Counted from the first letter of the stretch, positions 45,796-54,999 are shown. The stretch is 64,000 bases of DNA from Streptomyces sp. TS71-3 (GCF_018327685.1 NZ_BNEL01000001.1:1116001-1180000); one strand, 5' to 3'. Numbers and translations are program-made. Notes: a model not told the origin generated them from the letters alone.

Positions 45796-47334
45796 TCAGG
45801 GTGCATAGCGAGCGTAGCCCTTCACCCCGTAAGCAGCCATCATCAGGCGCCAGTATCCCACGGAGTCCGGGTTGTTCGTGACGGTCTCCACGCCGCGCAT
45901 CTCGCTGTTTCGTGGGTCTTTGAGGGCGGCGGAGTACTTGGCCAACTCCTTGCGGTCTGATGCGTACAGGAAGTCTCTCTTTCCTGTTTGGCTGCTTTCG
46001 CGGAGTTGGTCGAGGGTTCGGTAGCACTTGCGTTCGTCGTTGACATATTTTGCTTCCACCGCCATGCCGTCGCTGTTGCGGAACCCGTCGACCATAAGGG
46101 TGTTGTGCTTACCGAAACCCGGAGGGATCGGCACTTCGTACTCCGGATATCCCGCTACGCGTTTCTGATAGGCGACCTCCGCAGGCTTTCCTCCAGATAC
46201 GTCACCCTGGCGTAGTGAGTCGAGCCAGGTTTGGAAATCTTTCCGGTCGTTTCCTGTCAGGGGCGGGAAGCGCGGGTCCGGAGGTACTGGTGGAGGGATC
46301 GGTTGTCGACGTGGTCCGTTGGCCGGTCGGAAGCCAGCGGGGACGAGAACCGGCACGCGCACCGGCCACGGGATCAGTGGTGGTAGGGGGGGCAGGAGGC
46401 CGTGGTCTGTATCCGGCTTCGGGATCTTCACCTGTGCCTTGGACGCGTCCAGGGCGTGCGGTATGTGGCCCAGTCCGGCGATGTGCACGTCGTTGGCCAC
46501 CAGCTCGGGAAGTCCGCCGTCGTGGCCCTCGCCGCCGAAGACCGGCATTCTCCACACCGGCAATGGGTCACCAAGGACGGGGTCATTCTCGTCTGGGATC
46601 CTCTTGAGCGCAGTGCCAATGTGGTCGGCGTACGCTTCGCAGGCGTTGGCGAGCATTTTGCATGCTGCGGGAAGATTGGCGAGAAGGGTTTCCTGGTCGC
46701 TTACTTGAGCGGGGGGTGGATTCTTTCCAACGAACTTCTTGAACCAGCCTTCAATGGAATCAGCCGCGTCACCTGCCTGGTCGAGAGTGGCCGTTCGCCA
46801 CGCGGTGTCAGAGTCCCAATACGCGTTACCGAGGATCTCGGATGCAGTACGCCAACTCCCTGCCACCTTCCGTAATTTCTCTCGCTGGCCGTGGAATCGC
46901 TGATTGAGAAGGTATCGATCCACCCCGCTGGTCTCACCTACGACTTCGGGTAGATCCTCGGCCTCATGGCTTACTCGCGCCGAGCAGTCCGGTTTTGATG
47001 GCATCGAACCGATTCCCGGCGCCCCGGGCGATCGGTCGAGTATTTCCGCGGCGATCTTGCTTTCGTGCTTGAGGAAAATCTCCGCCCCTTCAACGAGAGC
47101 ATTCGCCCCGCCCGCCATGGCCTGGTGAGCGTGCCCTGCCGAGTCGAAAACAGCCTTCACAGCAGGCTTGTATACGGCTGCGAACGCCCGCCCGGCATCA
47201 TCGTCTCCCGCCATACCACCGTTCTCGGCGAGAGCCGCGAAGAGGAGGCTCAACATGTCGTAAATCAAGTCTCTCAAACCCACCAGCGACCACGACGCGT
47301 TGACGAAGTTCGCTGTTTGATGCCGAAGGTCCAA
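45796..47334 (-). CDS. polymorphic toxin with C-terminal restriction-endonuclease-fold domain
   Basis: This 512-residue protein has a helical, WXG/ESX-like N-terminal half, a Pro-rich linker (PLPPLIPWPVRVPVLVPAGF region) and a toxin domain from about residue 365. The toxin part contains FQTWLDSLRQGDVSGGKPAE, RVAGYPEYEVPIPPG and VDGFRNSDGMAVEAKYV. Asp416 and the Glu427-X-Lys429 pair form a PD-(D/E)XK-type nuclease site. The domain resembles the restriction endonuclease fold toxins of polymorphic toxin systems. The start is TTG 47334, supported by a perfect AGGAGG 8 nt upstream. The protein is likely exported by a type VII/ESX-like route, since no signal peptide is seen, and is neutralised by the downstream gene product. 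Confidence 0.8.
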   Translation of the reverse strand: MDLRHQTANFVNASWSLVGLRDLIYDMLSLLFAALAENGGMAGDDDAGRAFAAVYKPAVKAVFDSAGHAHQAMAGGANALVEGAEIFLKHESKIAAEILDRSPGAPGIGSMPSKPDCSARVSHEAEDLPEVVGETSGVDRYLLNQRFHGQREKLRKVAGSWRTASEILGNAYWDSDTAWRTATLDQAGDAADSIEGWFKKFVGKNPPPAQVSDQETLLANLPAACKMLANACEAYADHIGTALKRIPDENDPVLGDPLPVWRMPVFGGEGHDGGLPELVANDVHIAGLGHIPHALDASKAQVKIPKPDTDHGLLPPLPPLIPWPVRVPVLVPAGFRPANGPRRQPIPPPVPPDPRFPPLTGNDRKDFQTWLDSLRQGDVSGGKPAEVAYQKRVAGYPEYEVPIPPGFGKHNTLMVDGFRNSDGMAVEAKYVNDERKCYRTLDQLRESSQTGKRDFLYASDRKELAKYSAALKDPRNSEMRGVETVTNNPDSVGYWRLMMAAYGVKGYARYAP

Positions 47335-47497
47335 CCCTCACACCTCCTATCTACGGTGCGTGGACAGCTCGTACCAATGACAACTCTCCTCCCCGTGACG
47401 GTAGGACCGCGCTATCGGATCCGGCCATGCAGATCACCACCCCTGTGCGTGGCCTCCGATGCAGATCTTTAGGGGAAGGAGGAAGGTCTCGACGTCG

Positions 47498-48388
47498 TCA
47501 TGGGATCGCGGTCCACCTCCACGGTCGTGGGCCTTCCAGCCCTCGTATGCAGGACACGCGGTAGGCGGCCTGGTCCCGGGCGCCGGGTTGTTCGTCGGCG
47601 TACTGGACGGCGAAGGAGGCCTGGCGGAGTTCCCGGATGCTGAGCATGGTGCGGTAGCCGCTCCAGGAGGTGACGTCGTGGCCGTAGGCCTCGCAGTAGC
47701 GTTCGTAGTCCTCGCGCGGCAGGGTGCCGAAGGTTTCCATGTCGCCGGCGGTGGCGGTCAGGTCCCATTCCGGGCGGCCGAGCGACGTTCGCTCGAAGTC
47801 CAGGAGGTACGTGGTTGCCTCGGTGTCCGTGATCACGCAGTTGCCCTGCCAGGCGTCGCCGTGGATGACGCGGGCAGGTCGGCCTTCGGGGAGTTCGTTC
47901 CACTGCTGTTCCAGGTCGGCGAGCTGTCCCATGAGCCAGGTGCGGTCGGTGTCCGGGAGCCAGGATGCCTGGGTGATGCGGTCCGCGACGCGTACGAAGG
48001 GGTTCATGGTGCCGAGCGGGATGTTCGGTACCGGCAGGTCGTGCATCTGCCGAAGGAGTGGAGCCAGGTCCATGACGGTGCCGGTGCGGTGGGGTGGGAG
48101 TTCTTCCCAGAAGGTCACCGCGCGACCGCCGACTACGACCGGCTGGTCGATGTCCAGCGGCCGGACCGCACGGAGTCCGCTTCCCGCGAGCCAGCGCGTG
48201 ACCGCCACCTCGCGGACGGCGGCCTTGTCCTGGCCCGCGCGGGAGATACGAGCGACGATCTTGCCGGGGAGGCGCCAGATGTCGTTCTCGGCGAAACGTA
48301 TGGGCTCAGCTCCTGTACAGGATATGTCTGCCGCGCCTGCGGCCTCGATGAGGACCGCGAAGGACGCGCTGAGCCGGTCTGCTGTCAT
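47498..48388 (-). CDS. aminoglycoside phosphotransferase (APH) family kinase-like protein
   Basis: This 296-residue protein has the APH/choline-kinase fold. The catalytic loop VIHGDAWQGNCVITD contains the Asp and Asn of the HGDxxxxN motif, and the metal-binding LLDFERTSLGRPEWDL is the DFG-equivalent. Many Streptomyces members of this family phosphorylate unknown small molecules, so antibiotic resistance cannot be assumed. ATG 48388 overlaps the stop of the upstream helix-turn-helix regulator (ATGA). Confidence 0.85.
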   Translation of the reverse strand: MTADRLSASFAVLIEAAGAADISCTGAEPIRFAENDIWRLPGKIVARISRAGQDKAAVREVAVTRWLAGSGLRAVRPLDIDQPVVVGGRAVTFWEELPPHRTGTVMDLAPLLRQMHDLPVPNIPLGTMNPFVRVADRITQASWLPDTDRTWLMGQLADLEQQWNELPEGRPARVIHGDAWQGNCVITDTEATTYLLDFERTSLGRPEWDLTATAGDMETFGTLPREDYERYCEAYGHDVTSWSGYRTMLSIRELRQASFAVQYADEQPGARDQAAYRVSCIRGLEGPRPWRWTAIP

Positions 48389-49782
48389 GACAGGACCGTG
48401 GTGTCGATGTGCTCGCGGAGTTGGTGAAGCTCGCCTTGCGGCAGAGTGCGGTTGAGGGAGAGGCGGCGCAGGTCGCGGACGTCGTCGAGGGTGCGCTTGG
48501 AACTCACGCGGCCTGCTTCCTTCAATGCCTTGTGCGCGATGGCGACCGCCTCCCGGGGATCTCCGGTGGCCATGGTGAGCGAGGCGAGTTTGGTGCCGGA
48601 GATGGCGCGCGAGCGGAGGTAGGTGTCCCGGTGTCCGGTGATGGCGACGCGGAAGCGGTCGGCGGCGGGCCGGGGGGAGTAGCCGGAGAGCAGTGTGGCG
48701 TCGTAGAGGGCGTGACCGGTGTCTCCGTGGTGCTGGGCGCGGTCGTAGTAGGCCATCCAGGGCTGGTCCTCACCGGTCCGGGCGTGGGAGAACACCTCGT
48801 CGCTGCGGCCGATCGCGGCCAGGGTGCTCTGGACGTCACGCATCTTCGCCAGGGCTCGGGCGCGGGCGTTGTGGAGCATGGCCTGCTCGCGCGGCGTGAG
48901 ACGGTCGGCGCGGACGAGTCCCTGCTCGGCGTGGGTCAGCCCCTCGTCGGGCGCGCCGACCCAGATGGCCTGGCGGGCTCGCCAGTTCTGCGCGTTGGCG
49001 CGCAGGTGCCAGTTGCCCACGTGCTCGGCGCACTCGACGGCGAACTTCAGCAGCCGGCGGGCTTCGTTGTGCTCATAGGCGTCGAAGGCGGCGGCTCCCA
49101 TGACGACGGCGAGGTCACCTACGGCCGTGAACAGCGGCTCCTTCAGAGAGGCCGGGCAGCGTACGTGCAGTAGGCGTGATGCCCAGGTGAGCTGTCCTGT
49201 GCAGGCTTCACGCACCATGCCGGCGCCTCCGTACAGGTTGTCCCAGCCGGAGAGTGTGGTCGAGGCGGCTCGGACCTGCTCGATGTCCTGCGGGCGTACG
49301 GCCTTCGGTAGGGCGCCGTGGCCCAGGGTCGGTACCAAGCCCATGGGTGTGGCGGACATGGCGGTGCCGCTGGCGGCGGCGAGGAAGGATCGACGTTCCA
49401 CGGTTGTCTCGCTTTCACCCGGGAGCGTGTCCGGATCTTCCGGCACGGCGTCCATCGGCTTCGGAGTACCGTCAGCGACGGGGTTGGGCAGCGGGCTGGT
49501 GGTTCTGCCGCGGTGGACGTTGTCCGCATCCTCCTCGACCCGCCGCCACAGTCTGATCAGTGCTCCGCCTGCCTCCAGCGCCTCATCCAGGGCGGCGGCC
49601 CTGGCGGGCCCGCATGATCGGGTGCCCTTCTCGATCCGTTCGATCAGGGACGCGCTGACGTTGATTCTCCTGCCCAGTTCTGCCGTGCTGAGGCCGCGCT
49701 GGTTGCGCCAGTTCCGTACCTCCACGCCGAACCAGGCGTGAAGCGACACGGTGTCGTCCAAGGGCTTCGGCTTCTGCGACAT
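48385..49782 (-). CDS. XRE-type helix-turn-helix regulator with TPR-like region
   Basis: This 465-residue regulator has an N-terminal helix-turn-helix: VRNWRNQRGLSTAELGRRIN then VSASLIERIEKGTRSCGPA (about residues 21-60). A Pro/Glu-rich linker follows, including an RRSFLAAASGTAMSA motif like a Tat-type stretch. A long alpha-helical region of TPR-like character covers the rest (LLKFAVECAEHVGNWHLRAN, EQAMLHNARARALAKMRDVQ). ATG 49782 is preferred because GGGGG lies a few nt upstream; ATG 49806 is possible. It is coupled to the phosphotransferase gene, suggesting they act together. Confidence 0.82.
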   Translation of the reverse strand: MSQKPKPLDDTVSLHAWFGVEVRNWRNQRGLSTAELGRRINVSASLIERIEKGTRSCGPARAAALDEALEAGGALIRLWRRVEEDADNVHRGRTTSPLPNPVADGTPKPMDAVPEDPDTLPGESETTVERRSFLAAASGTAMSATPMGLVPTLGHGALPKAVRPQDIEQVRAASTTLSGWDNLYGGAGMVREACTGQLTWASRLLHVRCPASLKEPLFTAVGDLAVVMGAAAFDAYEHNEARRLLKFAVECAEHVGNWHLRANAQNWRARQAIWVGAPDEGLTHAEQGLVRADRLTPREQAMLHNARARALAKMRDVQSTLAAIGRSDEVFSHARTGEDQPWMAYYDRAQHHGDTGHALYDATLLSGYSPRPAADRFRVAITGHRDTYLRSRAISGTKLASLTMATGDPREAVAIAHKALKEAGRVSSKRTLDDVRDLRRLSLNRTLPQGELHQLREHIDTTVLS

Positions 49783-50011
49783 GGTGGCCCCCTTTGCCGC
49801 CCTCATGCGGACAACGAGAGCGGCTGCCGCGTTGTCCGCATCATCAACTCGGTTCTGTTCTGCCCGGGGTTGCACTCTGGTTACGGCGAATTACGGCGAA
49901 GAGAGAGCGCAGCGACTGGCGCTCTCCGTGCCGTGCGAGGCTTCGCCGGTGCGGGCGTTCCACCTCGTCGGCCCGGACGCCCACCCGCCCCCGGGCCCGG
50001 TGAAGCAGGTG

Positions 50012-50221
50012 TCACTCAGGCGATCGGTGGAGTTGGCCAGCGCCGATGGCGTCCGCGAACTCCGACCATGCCCGGGCGCCGAAGCTGACCATGGCACGGC
50101 CCGGGTCTTTCGAGTCGCGAACGAGTATGCGGCCCCTACGGGAGCGTGCGCATTCCACACATTCGTTGTTCGGATTCCCGCTGTAGCTGCTCTTGCGCCA
50201 GGCGAGCTGGGAGTGGTCCAT
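50012..50221 (-). CDS. DUF397 small protein
   Basis: This 69-residue DUF397 protein shows WRKSSYSGNPNNECVECA, ILVRDSKDPGRAMVSF and ARAWSEFADAIG, the diagnostic layout. Such proteins are nearly always encoded next to a whiJ-type helix-turn-helix regulator and modulate it in Streptomyces development. Here it follows the regulator with a 10-bp gap, so they are co-transcribed. Confidence 0.93.
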   Translation of the reverse strand: MDHSQLAWRKSSYSGNPNNECVECARSRRGRILVRDSKDPGRAMVSFGARAWSEFADAIGAGQLHRSPE

Positions 50222-50231
50222 GGATTCCTCG

Positions 50232-51131
50232 CTACGTCAGTTGCAGGTGCGTCTTTCTGGCCTCGGCGATGAGGGCTGCCGAGGAGTCGGGGTCGAGCGC
50301 CTCACCGCGGAGGAACTCGATCGCATTGGTGTACTCGGTCCGCGCGGCCGGCTCCTCCAGAACCAGGCTTCCGACCTGGTTCTCGATGAAGATCACGTCG
50401 AGCGAGGGATCGGGGCCCCCGAGGATCACGAAACTCGTGAGAGACGCGGTGTACGCGCCCTGCGAGAACGGGAGGATTTGGATGCTCGTGGATGCGGCAC
50501 GGCCACGTTCCAGCAGGTAGTCGAGCTGAGCGGCCATGACCTGGGGGCCTCCGACCTGCCGGTGCAGGACGGACTCGTCGAGTACCACCCGGTAGTCGGG
50601 CGGCGCCGGCCGGTCGAGGATCTGTTGTCGCCTCATCCGAACGCCGAGATACTCGTCGACCTCGGCCTCGGGAAGCGCGTGGCCGGGCGTGGGCCGGATC
50701 GCACGGGCGTAGTCCAGGGTTTGCAGCAGCCCGGGCACCAGCCCAAGCGCGTAGTGGCTGATCCTGGGTGCCTCGTTCTCCATGGCCAGCAGGAGCCGCA
50801 TCGGGCTCGACAGCCTCTCGGCGTACGGAAGCCACCAGCCCTCGACGTCCTTGGAGTTCTTCGCGAGAGCGACCAGGCGTTCGCGCTCCTCGTCAGAGGC
50901 TTCGTACGCCCTGGCCAAGGCGTCTACCTGGTTCCAGCGCACCGCGCCGACGGCCCGCTCGTACCGGCTCACCGTCGCCTTGGACACGCCGGCCTTTTCG
51001 CCTGCCTCCTCGGCGGTCATACCCCGTTCCGCCCTCAGCTCGCGGAGTCGGTAGCCCAACTGCCGGCGCCGGGCCGTTGGGCCTTCGCTGGTGGTCAGGG
51101 GCGGCGCAGGGTCATTGGACTGCCTGGCCAT
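50232..51131 (-). CDS. WhiJ-type XRE regulator with DUF5753 domain
   Basis: This 299-residue protein has an N-terminal helix-turn-helix (LGYRLRELRAERGMTAEEAG, VSKATVSRYERAVGAVRW; about residues 24-65) and a C-terminal DUF5753 ligand-binding-type domain. DUF5753 motifs include HYALGLVPGLLQTLDYARAI, QQILDRPAPPDYRVVLDES and AASTSIQILPFSQGAYTASL. ATG 51131 has a good AAGGAG 6 nt upstream. It is the first gene of the pair with DUF397 and is divergent from an anti-sigma-type ATPase. This layout is repeated many times in Streptomyces genomes and is often tied to development or secondary metabolism. Confidence 0.93.
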   Translation of the reverse strand: MARQSNDPAPPLTTSEGPTARRRQLGYRLRELRAERGMTAEEAGEKAGVSKATVSRYERAVGAVRWNQVDALARAYEASDEERERLVALAKNSKDVEGWWLPYAERLSSPMRLLLAMENEAPRISHYALGLVPGLLQTLDYARAIRPTPGHALPEAEVDEYLGVRMRRQQILDRPAPPDYRVVLDESVLHRQVGGPQVMAAQLDYLLERGRAASTSIQILPFSQGAYTASLTSFVILGGPDPSLDVIFIENQVGSLVLEEPAARTEYTNAIEFLRGEALDPDSSAALIAEARKTHLQLT

Positions 51132-51383
51132 CGTGCTCCTTCCTCGACGAGTGCACTCAGTGTGATCTCCGGCGTGCAGGAGCCGGAAGCACGTTACACG
51201 GCGGAACAGCTTCGGACATGGCACCGAGCATATGCGCGAAACGCCCATGCGGACACTTTCACAATGAGCGTTACATGGAGAGCGATACGAAGCCCATACT
51301 CCATGGCGTTGCTCCCGACCTCGTCGAGGGCGACGGCCAGCGAACTTGATGCGGTTTTCCCCGCCCAACATCGAGGACGTCCC

Positions 51384-51887
51384 ATGGTTCCCACGCTCTC
51401 CCCCCTGCCCCGGCCCGCCGGAGCACCACCCAACGACCCGCCGAGCCGGCCACTTCCCGGCAGTTGGGAAGTCGCGGCCGACCGCACGACTGCGCACCCC
51501 GCCCTTCTCCGCCGGATAGCGAAGGTCCACCTCGAACTCTGCGGCCTGGCCGGCAGCCCGGCGATGGACACGGTGCCGCTGCTTCTCAGCGAGCTGGTGG
51601 CCAATGCCATTCAGCACGGCGGCGGAGAGGTCCGCGTCCGGGTGCGCCTGGGTGGCTGGCGGCTCCTCATCGAGGTGACGGACGGCGGCAAGGGGCTACC
51701 GGTGCTGCGGCGCCGCGGCCTGGAGGAGGAGAGCGGCCGAGGTCTCCTCCTTGTGGAAGCCCTGGCCGAGTCATGGGGCGTCAGCGAGGACGGGGCGACG
51801 ACCTGGTGTGTCATCAGCATCCCCTGGTCATCAGGACTCCCCGCTGACCAGGGCAGAACCGACTGCTCCTCGAACCCTCCGGCCTGA
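51384..51887 (+). CDS. anti-sigma-type ATP-binding protein (HATPase, RsbW-like)
   Basis: This 167-residue protein has a single GHKL ATPase domain with N-box LLLSELVANAIQHGGGEVRV and G-boxes EVTDGGKGLPVLRRRG and EESGRGLLLVEALAESWGV. Lacking a histidine phosphotransfer domain, it fits the RsbW/SpoIIAB class of serine kinase anti-sigma factors. ATG 51384 has GAGG 8 nt upstream. It is divergent from the WhiJ-type regulator and probably belongs to the same regulatory module. Confidence 0.88.
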   Translation: MVPTLSPLPRPAGAPPNDPPSRPLPGSWEVAADRTTAHPALLRRIAKVHLELCGLAGSPAMDTVPLLLSELVANAIQHGGGEVRVRVRLGGWRLLIEVTDGGKGLPVLRRRGLEEESGRGLLLVEALAESWGVSEDGATTWCVISIPWSSGLPADQGRTDCSSNPPA

Positions 51888-52199
51888 ACCGTCTGCGTAA
51901 GGGGTTTCGACTCTTGGGCTGCTCCGTTCACCGAGGTGAGCCAGTCGCCCACGCCTGTGTGTCCTCCGAACGCCCGTCTCCTCCGGATGCCACCGCACTC
52001 CGACTCCCTCGTCGTTCCGAGCGGAATCCCGGTTGGGACGGGTTGCCACGACCAGAAGACAAGCTTCTTTGGAGTCCTTCATGCACTTCCAGTTGCCATG
52101 GGGTCCCGTCCTCCGACTCAGAAAGAGCGGCGGGGCTTCGAACAGAGCCACACGGACGGAAGCCGCGCACGAGAAGAGGCCTGTCGTGGGGGAGGAGTG
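51888..52199. other. 312-bp intergenic region before the biosynthetic cluster
   Basis: I see no gene. The start region has some tRNA-like D-arm and T-loop look-alikes on the minus strand, but they do not fold into a tRNA. GGAGG just before GTG 52200 is the ribosome binding site of the first cluster gene. The cluster promoter is presumably here. Confidence 0.4.
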
Positions 52200-54044
52200 G
52201 TGAGCGGTCTCGGCACGAGCTCCCTCGCCGTCGTCCGCGATCCGCTGGGCGGCGCGTCCGACTGGGCGCTCGTCGGAGAAGCCCTGCTGCAGAAGCACCA
52301 GTACGTCGGCGTGGCCGTGCAGAAGCTGGATCAGACCACTGTCGACGCGGGAGTCCTGAACGAGCAGGTCGAGCGGGTGATGTCCGCTCTGGAGCAGCAC
52401 AGCGGCCATCGGGCCTTGACGCCCGGCGGTGCCTCCTGGCTGCACGTCCAGCAGGTTCCGGTGCGACGTCTGATGGCTCAGCTTCTGCGGAAGCTGCTGG
52501 CGCTAGACGAGTGGGCGCCGTTCGCTGCCTCTCCCGGGCCCCTTCGCGCGGCTCCCTACGAGGGTCTGATCGGTCTTCGGGAGGCGAGTTCTCGGGAGTA
52601 CCGGGCCTACACGGCCACCTGGTCGGGCGTCGCCGGCGCGCTGGGGGCTGACATCGAGCTCAACCCGGCTCGCGCCGGCAGGCTCCGACATGCGCTGACC
52701 CGATCCCGTTGCGCCAAGGTCACCGAGGACCGGGAGGAAGCTCTGCCTCCGCAAGCCAACACGTTGGCGGTGTCCTGGTCCTCCCGGCACGTCGAGACGC
52801 TCCTGCCGGTGCTCAAGGAACTGGCCCGTTCGGGACGATCCAGCGTGCTCCTGGACATGGCCACCGATCCCGCTGATCGTTGTCCGGATCCCTTGAACAG
52901 CGCCATGACGGTGGTCCGAGTGCCCGCGACGTTGTTCGCCCTCGCTGGTAAGACGCCGGGGCTCGCGGGGCAGGGTACGCATTCTGGCGCCACCCTGCGG
53001 GTGGGGAGCCACACGGTGTGGCTGGACCGGCTGGAGCGCTTGGCCGCGATCCTGGTGGAGACGGCCGGTGGATGCACACAGCCGTCTTGGCGGAGCGCAC
53101 TTGAGCTGGAAGGGTGGCTCGACGAAGCACTGGCGGTCGTCCGGCCCCGTGCCGTCGTGGTGAGCAACGACACGAGCCCGCTCGGCATGTTGGCCGTGCA
53201 CGCCGCGGAGCGGCATGGCGCCGCGACGGTCCACGTCCAGCACGGTGCTTGGGTACCGGAGGCGGTGGCTTGGCCGGCGCTGCACAGCCGCGAGCTGGTC
53301 GTGATGGGGGAGCGGGACGCCGCCCTGGCGCGAACGTGGGCCCGGCACCCGAAGGCCGAGGTGCATGTGCTGGGCCAGCCGCGCTTCGACCCGCTGCCTC
53401 AGTCCGGTCGGGAAGAACAACGCCGCCACCTACGGGAGTTGCTGGCCGCGGCCGGTGCGGACAGGCGCTGCCGGATCGCCGTGTGGGCCTGCCAGCCCTT
53501 CGGCCCTGATCGGCTCCGGAAGCAGGCGCGTGAGCTTCTCGAGGGCCTGGCCGCGGCCAAAGAGCCTTGGAGCCTGGTCATCGCACCGCACCCGGCCCAG
53601 GCCCCGGACGCCCTCAGCGAGATCGTCCGATCCCACGAACACGTGACGGTCGCCGTCGCAGATGCCCAGGTGGGCGCCCGCGGCAGCCTGGCAGGGGCGG
53701 ACGCCCTGGTGAGCGTCTCGTCCACCTGCGGAATCGAAGCCGTACTCCTCGACGTCCCCGTCCTCGAACTGAGCCTGCCGGGCGATCCCACGCTCCGGCT
53801 TGCCGAGCACGGTGCCGCTCTGGACTGCCCGGCTGCTTCGAGCATCGTCACGGCACTCGATGCCGTGACAGAGGGCCGCGCGCACGTATCGCCCGCCGCT
53901 CGCGACGCCGTATGCCGCTGGCGCGGGCGAACCGCCGCCGACATCGCCGAGCTGGTCTCTCGGCAGGACGGCGAGCCCGCCGCCACGTCCATCGACCGCA
54001 CCGAACCGAGCACATCTCATCGAGAAGGAGCTTCCAGCCGATGA
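52200..54044 (+). CDS. GT-B fold glycosyl-/glycerophosphotransferase-like protein
   Basis: This is a 614-residue protein. The C-terminal half resembles GT-B enzymes of the CDP-glycerol glycerophosphotransferase/capsule-polysaccharide group. VVVSNDTSPLGMLAVHAAER is followed by GAATVHVQHGAW, then VHVLGQPRFDPLP, LVIAPHPAQAPDALSEI and VSVSSTCGIEAVLLDVP, the last being the donor-binding part. The N-terminal 250 residues are less clear. The substrate is unknown. GTG 52200 has GGAGGA close upstream. The stop overlaps the next ATG by 4 nt, so it is coupled to the thymidylate-synthase-like gene. Confidence 0.7.
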   Translation: MSGLGTSSLAVVRDPLGGASDWALVGEALLQKHQYVGVAVQKLDQTTVDAGVLNEQVERVMSALEQHSGHRALTPGGASWLHVQQVPVRRLMAQLLRKLLALDEWAPFAASPGPLRAAPYEGLIGLREASSREYRAYTATWSGVAGALGADIELNPARAGRLRHALTRSRCAKVTEDREEALPPQANTLAVSWSSRHVETLLPVLKELARSGRSSVLLDMATDPADRCPDPLNSAMTVVRVPATLFALAGKTPGLAGQGTHSGATLRVGSHTVWLDRLERLAAILVETAGGCTQPSWRSALELEGWLDEALAVVRPRAVVVSNDTSPLGMLAVHAAERHGAATVHVQHGAWVPEAVAWPALHSRELVVMGERDAALARTWARHPKAEVHVLGQPRFDPLPQSGREEQRRHLRELLAAAGADRRCRIAVWACQPFGPDRLRKQARELLEGLAAAKEPWSLVIAPHPAQAPDALSEIVRSHEHVTVAVADAQVGARGSLAGADALVSVSSTCGIEAVLLDVPVLELSLPGDPTLRLAEHGAALDCPAASSIVTALDAVTEGRAHVSPAARDAVCRWRGRTAADIAELVSRQDGEPAATSIDRTEPSTSHREGASSR

Positions 54045-54991
54045 TCAACCTGACCGCCGACAGCGTCGCTGAACTCTTCAGCGCAGCGGTCACCCTGGCC
54101 AAGAACGGTGAACGGGTCAGCCCCCGCGGGATGGCCACTCGCGAGGTCATGAACGTCAGCGTGACCCTGACGCGGCCCCGTGCCCGGCTTCTGTACGCGC
54201 CGCCGGCCCGGATCCTGAACCCGGCATTCGCCGTGGCGGAAACGGTGTGGATCCTGTCCGGAACCGACGACCCCTGGATCTTCGACTACAACAGCCAGCT
54301 GAAGCAGTACACGGACGACGGCGTTCTGCGCGGCGCGTACGGGCCGCGGCTCCGTGCGTGGGCTGGTGGGATCGATCAACTGCGTCGTGTCGTCGACATT
54401 TTGAGGGCGGATCCTGACTCGCGTCGAGCGATCGTCCAGGTCTTCGACCCGGCGAGGGATGCCGCGGGCCACAGCGACGTGCCCTGCACCCTCGGCTTCC
54501 GCTTCCACCTCCGCCACGGGCGCCTGCACATGTCGACGACCATGCGCAGTCAGGACGTGTGGGTCGGGATGCCCTACGACCTGTTCTGCTTCACCACCAT
54601 CCACGAACTGGTCGCCGGGTGGCTGGACGTACGGCCGGGCATGTACCGGCACCACGTCGACTCCTTCCACATCTACGAGAGCGACATCGAGAGAGCCGAG
54701 GAGCTCACCGAACCGGCGGCCAGCCCGGAGATGCCGAAACTAACGGCCCCATGGGACGGCTTCGGCATCCTTCTCGATCACGTCCGGGCAGGCAGAACCA
54801 CCGGGCATCCGGGCTGGGACGCCATGGCAGCCACCCTCTCCAGCTACCAGACCTGGAAGCGCGGAGACCACCGCCGAGCGCGGGCGATCGCCGGGGCCCT
54901 GGAAGGGCCCCTCGGCGATGCCCTGACCGCCTGGTACACCGAGCTCGACCGCCGGAAGGCTTGTCGGGCCGTGCCGGCGGGGACGAGGTGA
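54041..54991 (+). CDS. thymidylate-synthase-fold enzyme, predicted cytidylate hydroxymethylase
   Basis: This 316-residue ThyA-family protein has the catalytic Cys149 in DVPCTLGFRF, phosphate-binding arginines in DPDSRRAIVQ (residues 124-133) and MRSQDVWVG, RGAYGPRLRAWAGGIDQL, and the folate-side YRHHVDSFHIYESD. At the position of the uracil-binding Asn of normal thymidylate synthase (LPFN in E. coli), this protein has MPYD with Asp180. Asp at that site recognises cytosine in phage T4 dCMP hydroxymethylase and in related CMP hydroxymethylases. I therefore predict a (d)CMP 5-hydroxymethylase or methylase rather than dTMP synthesis. The residue after the catalytic Cys is Thr instead of the usual His. 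It overlaps the upstream gene by 4 nt. Confidence 0.8.
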   Translation: MINLTADSVAELFSAAVTLAKNGERVSPRGMATREVMNVSVTLTRPRARLLYAPPARILNPAFAVAETVWILSGTDDPWIFDYNSQLKQYTDDGVLRGAYGPRLRAWAGGIDQLRRVVDILRADPDSRRAIVQVFDPARDAAGHSDVPCTLGFRFHLRHGRLHMSTTMRSQDVWVGMPYDLFCFTTIHELVAGWLDVRPGMYRHHVDSFHIYESDIERAEELTEPAASPEMPKLTAPWDGFGILLDHVRAGRTTGHPGWDAMAATLSSYQTWKRGDHRRARAIAGALEGPLGDALTAWYTELDRRKACRAVPAGTR

Positions 54992-54999
54992 GGCGGATC

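Noticed and set aside
51890..51960. tRNA-like look on the minus strand (GCTC...GAGC D-arm and GTTCGAG-like loop)
   Set aside because: A D-arm can be drawn, but no matching anticodon stem, T-arm or acceptor stem forms around it.
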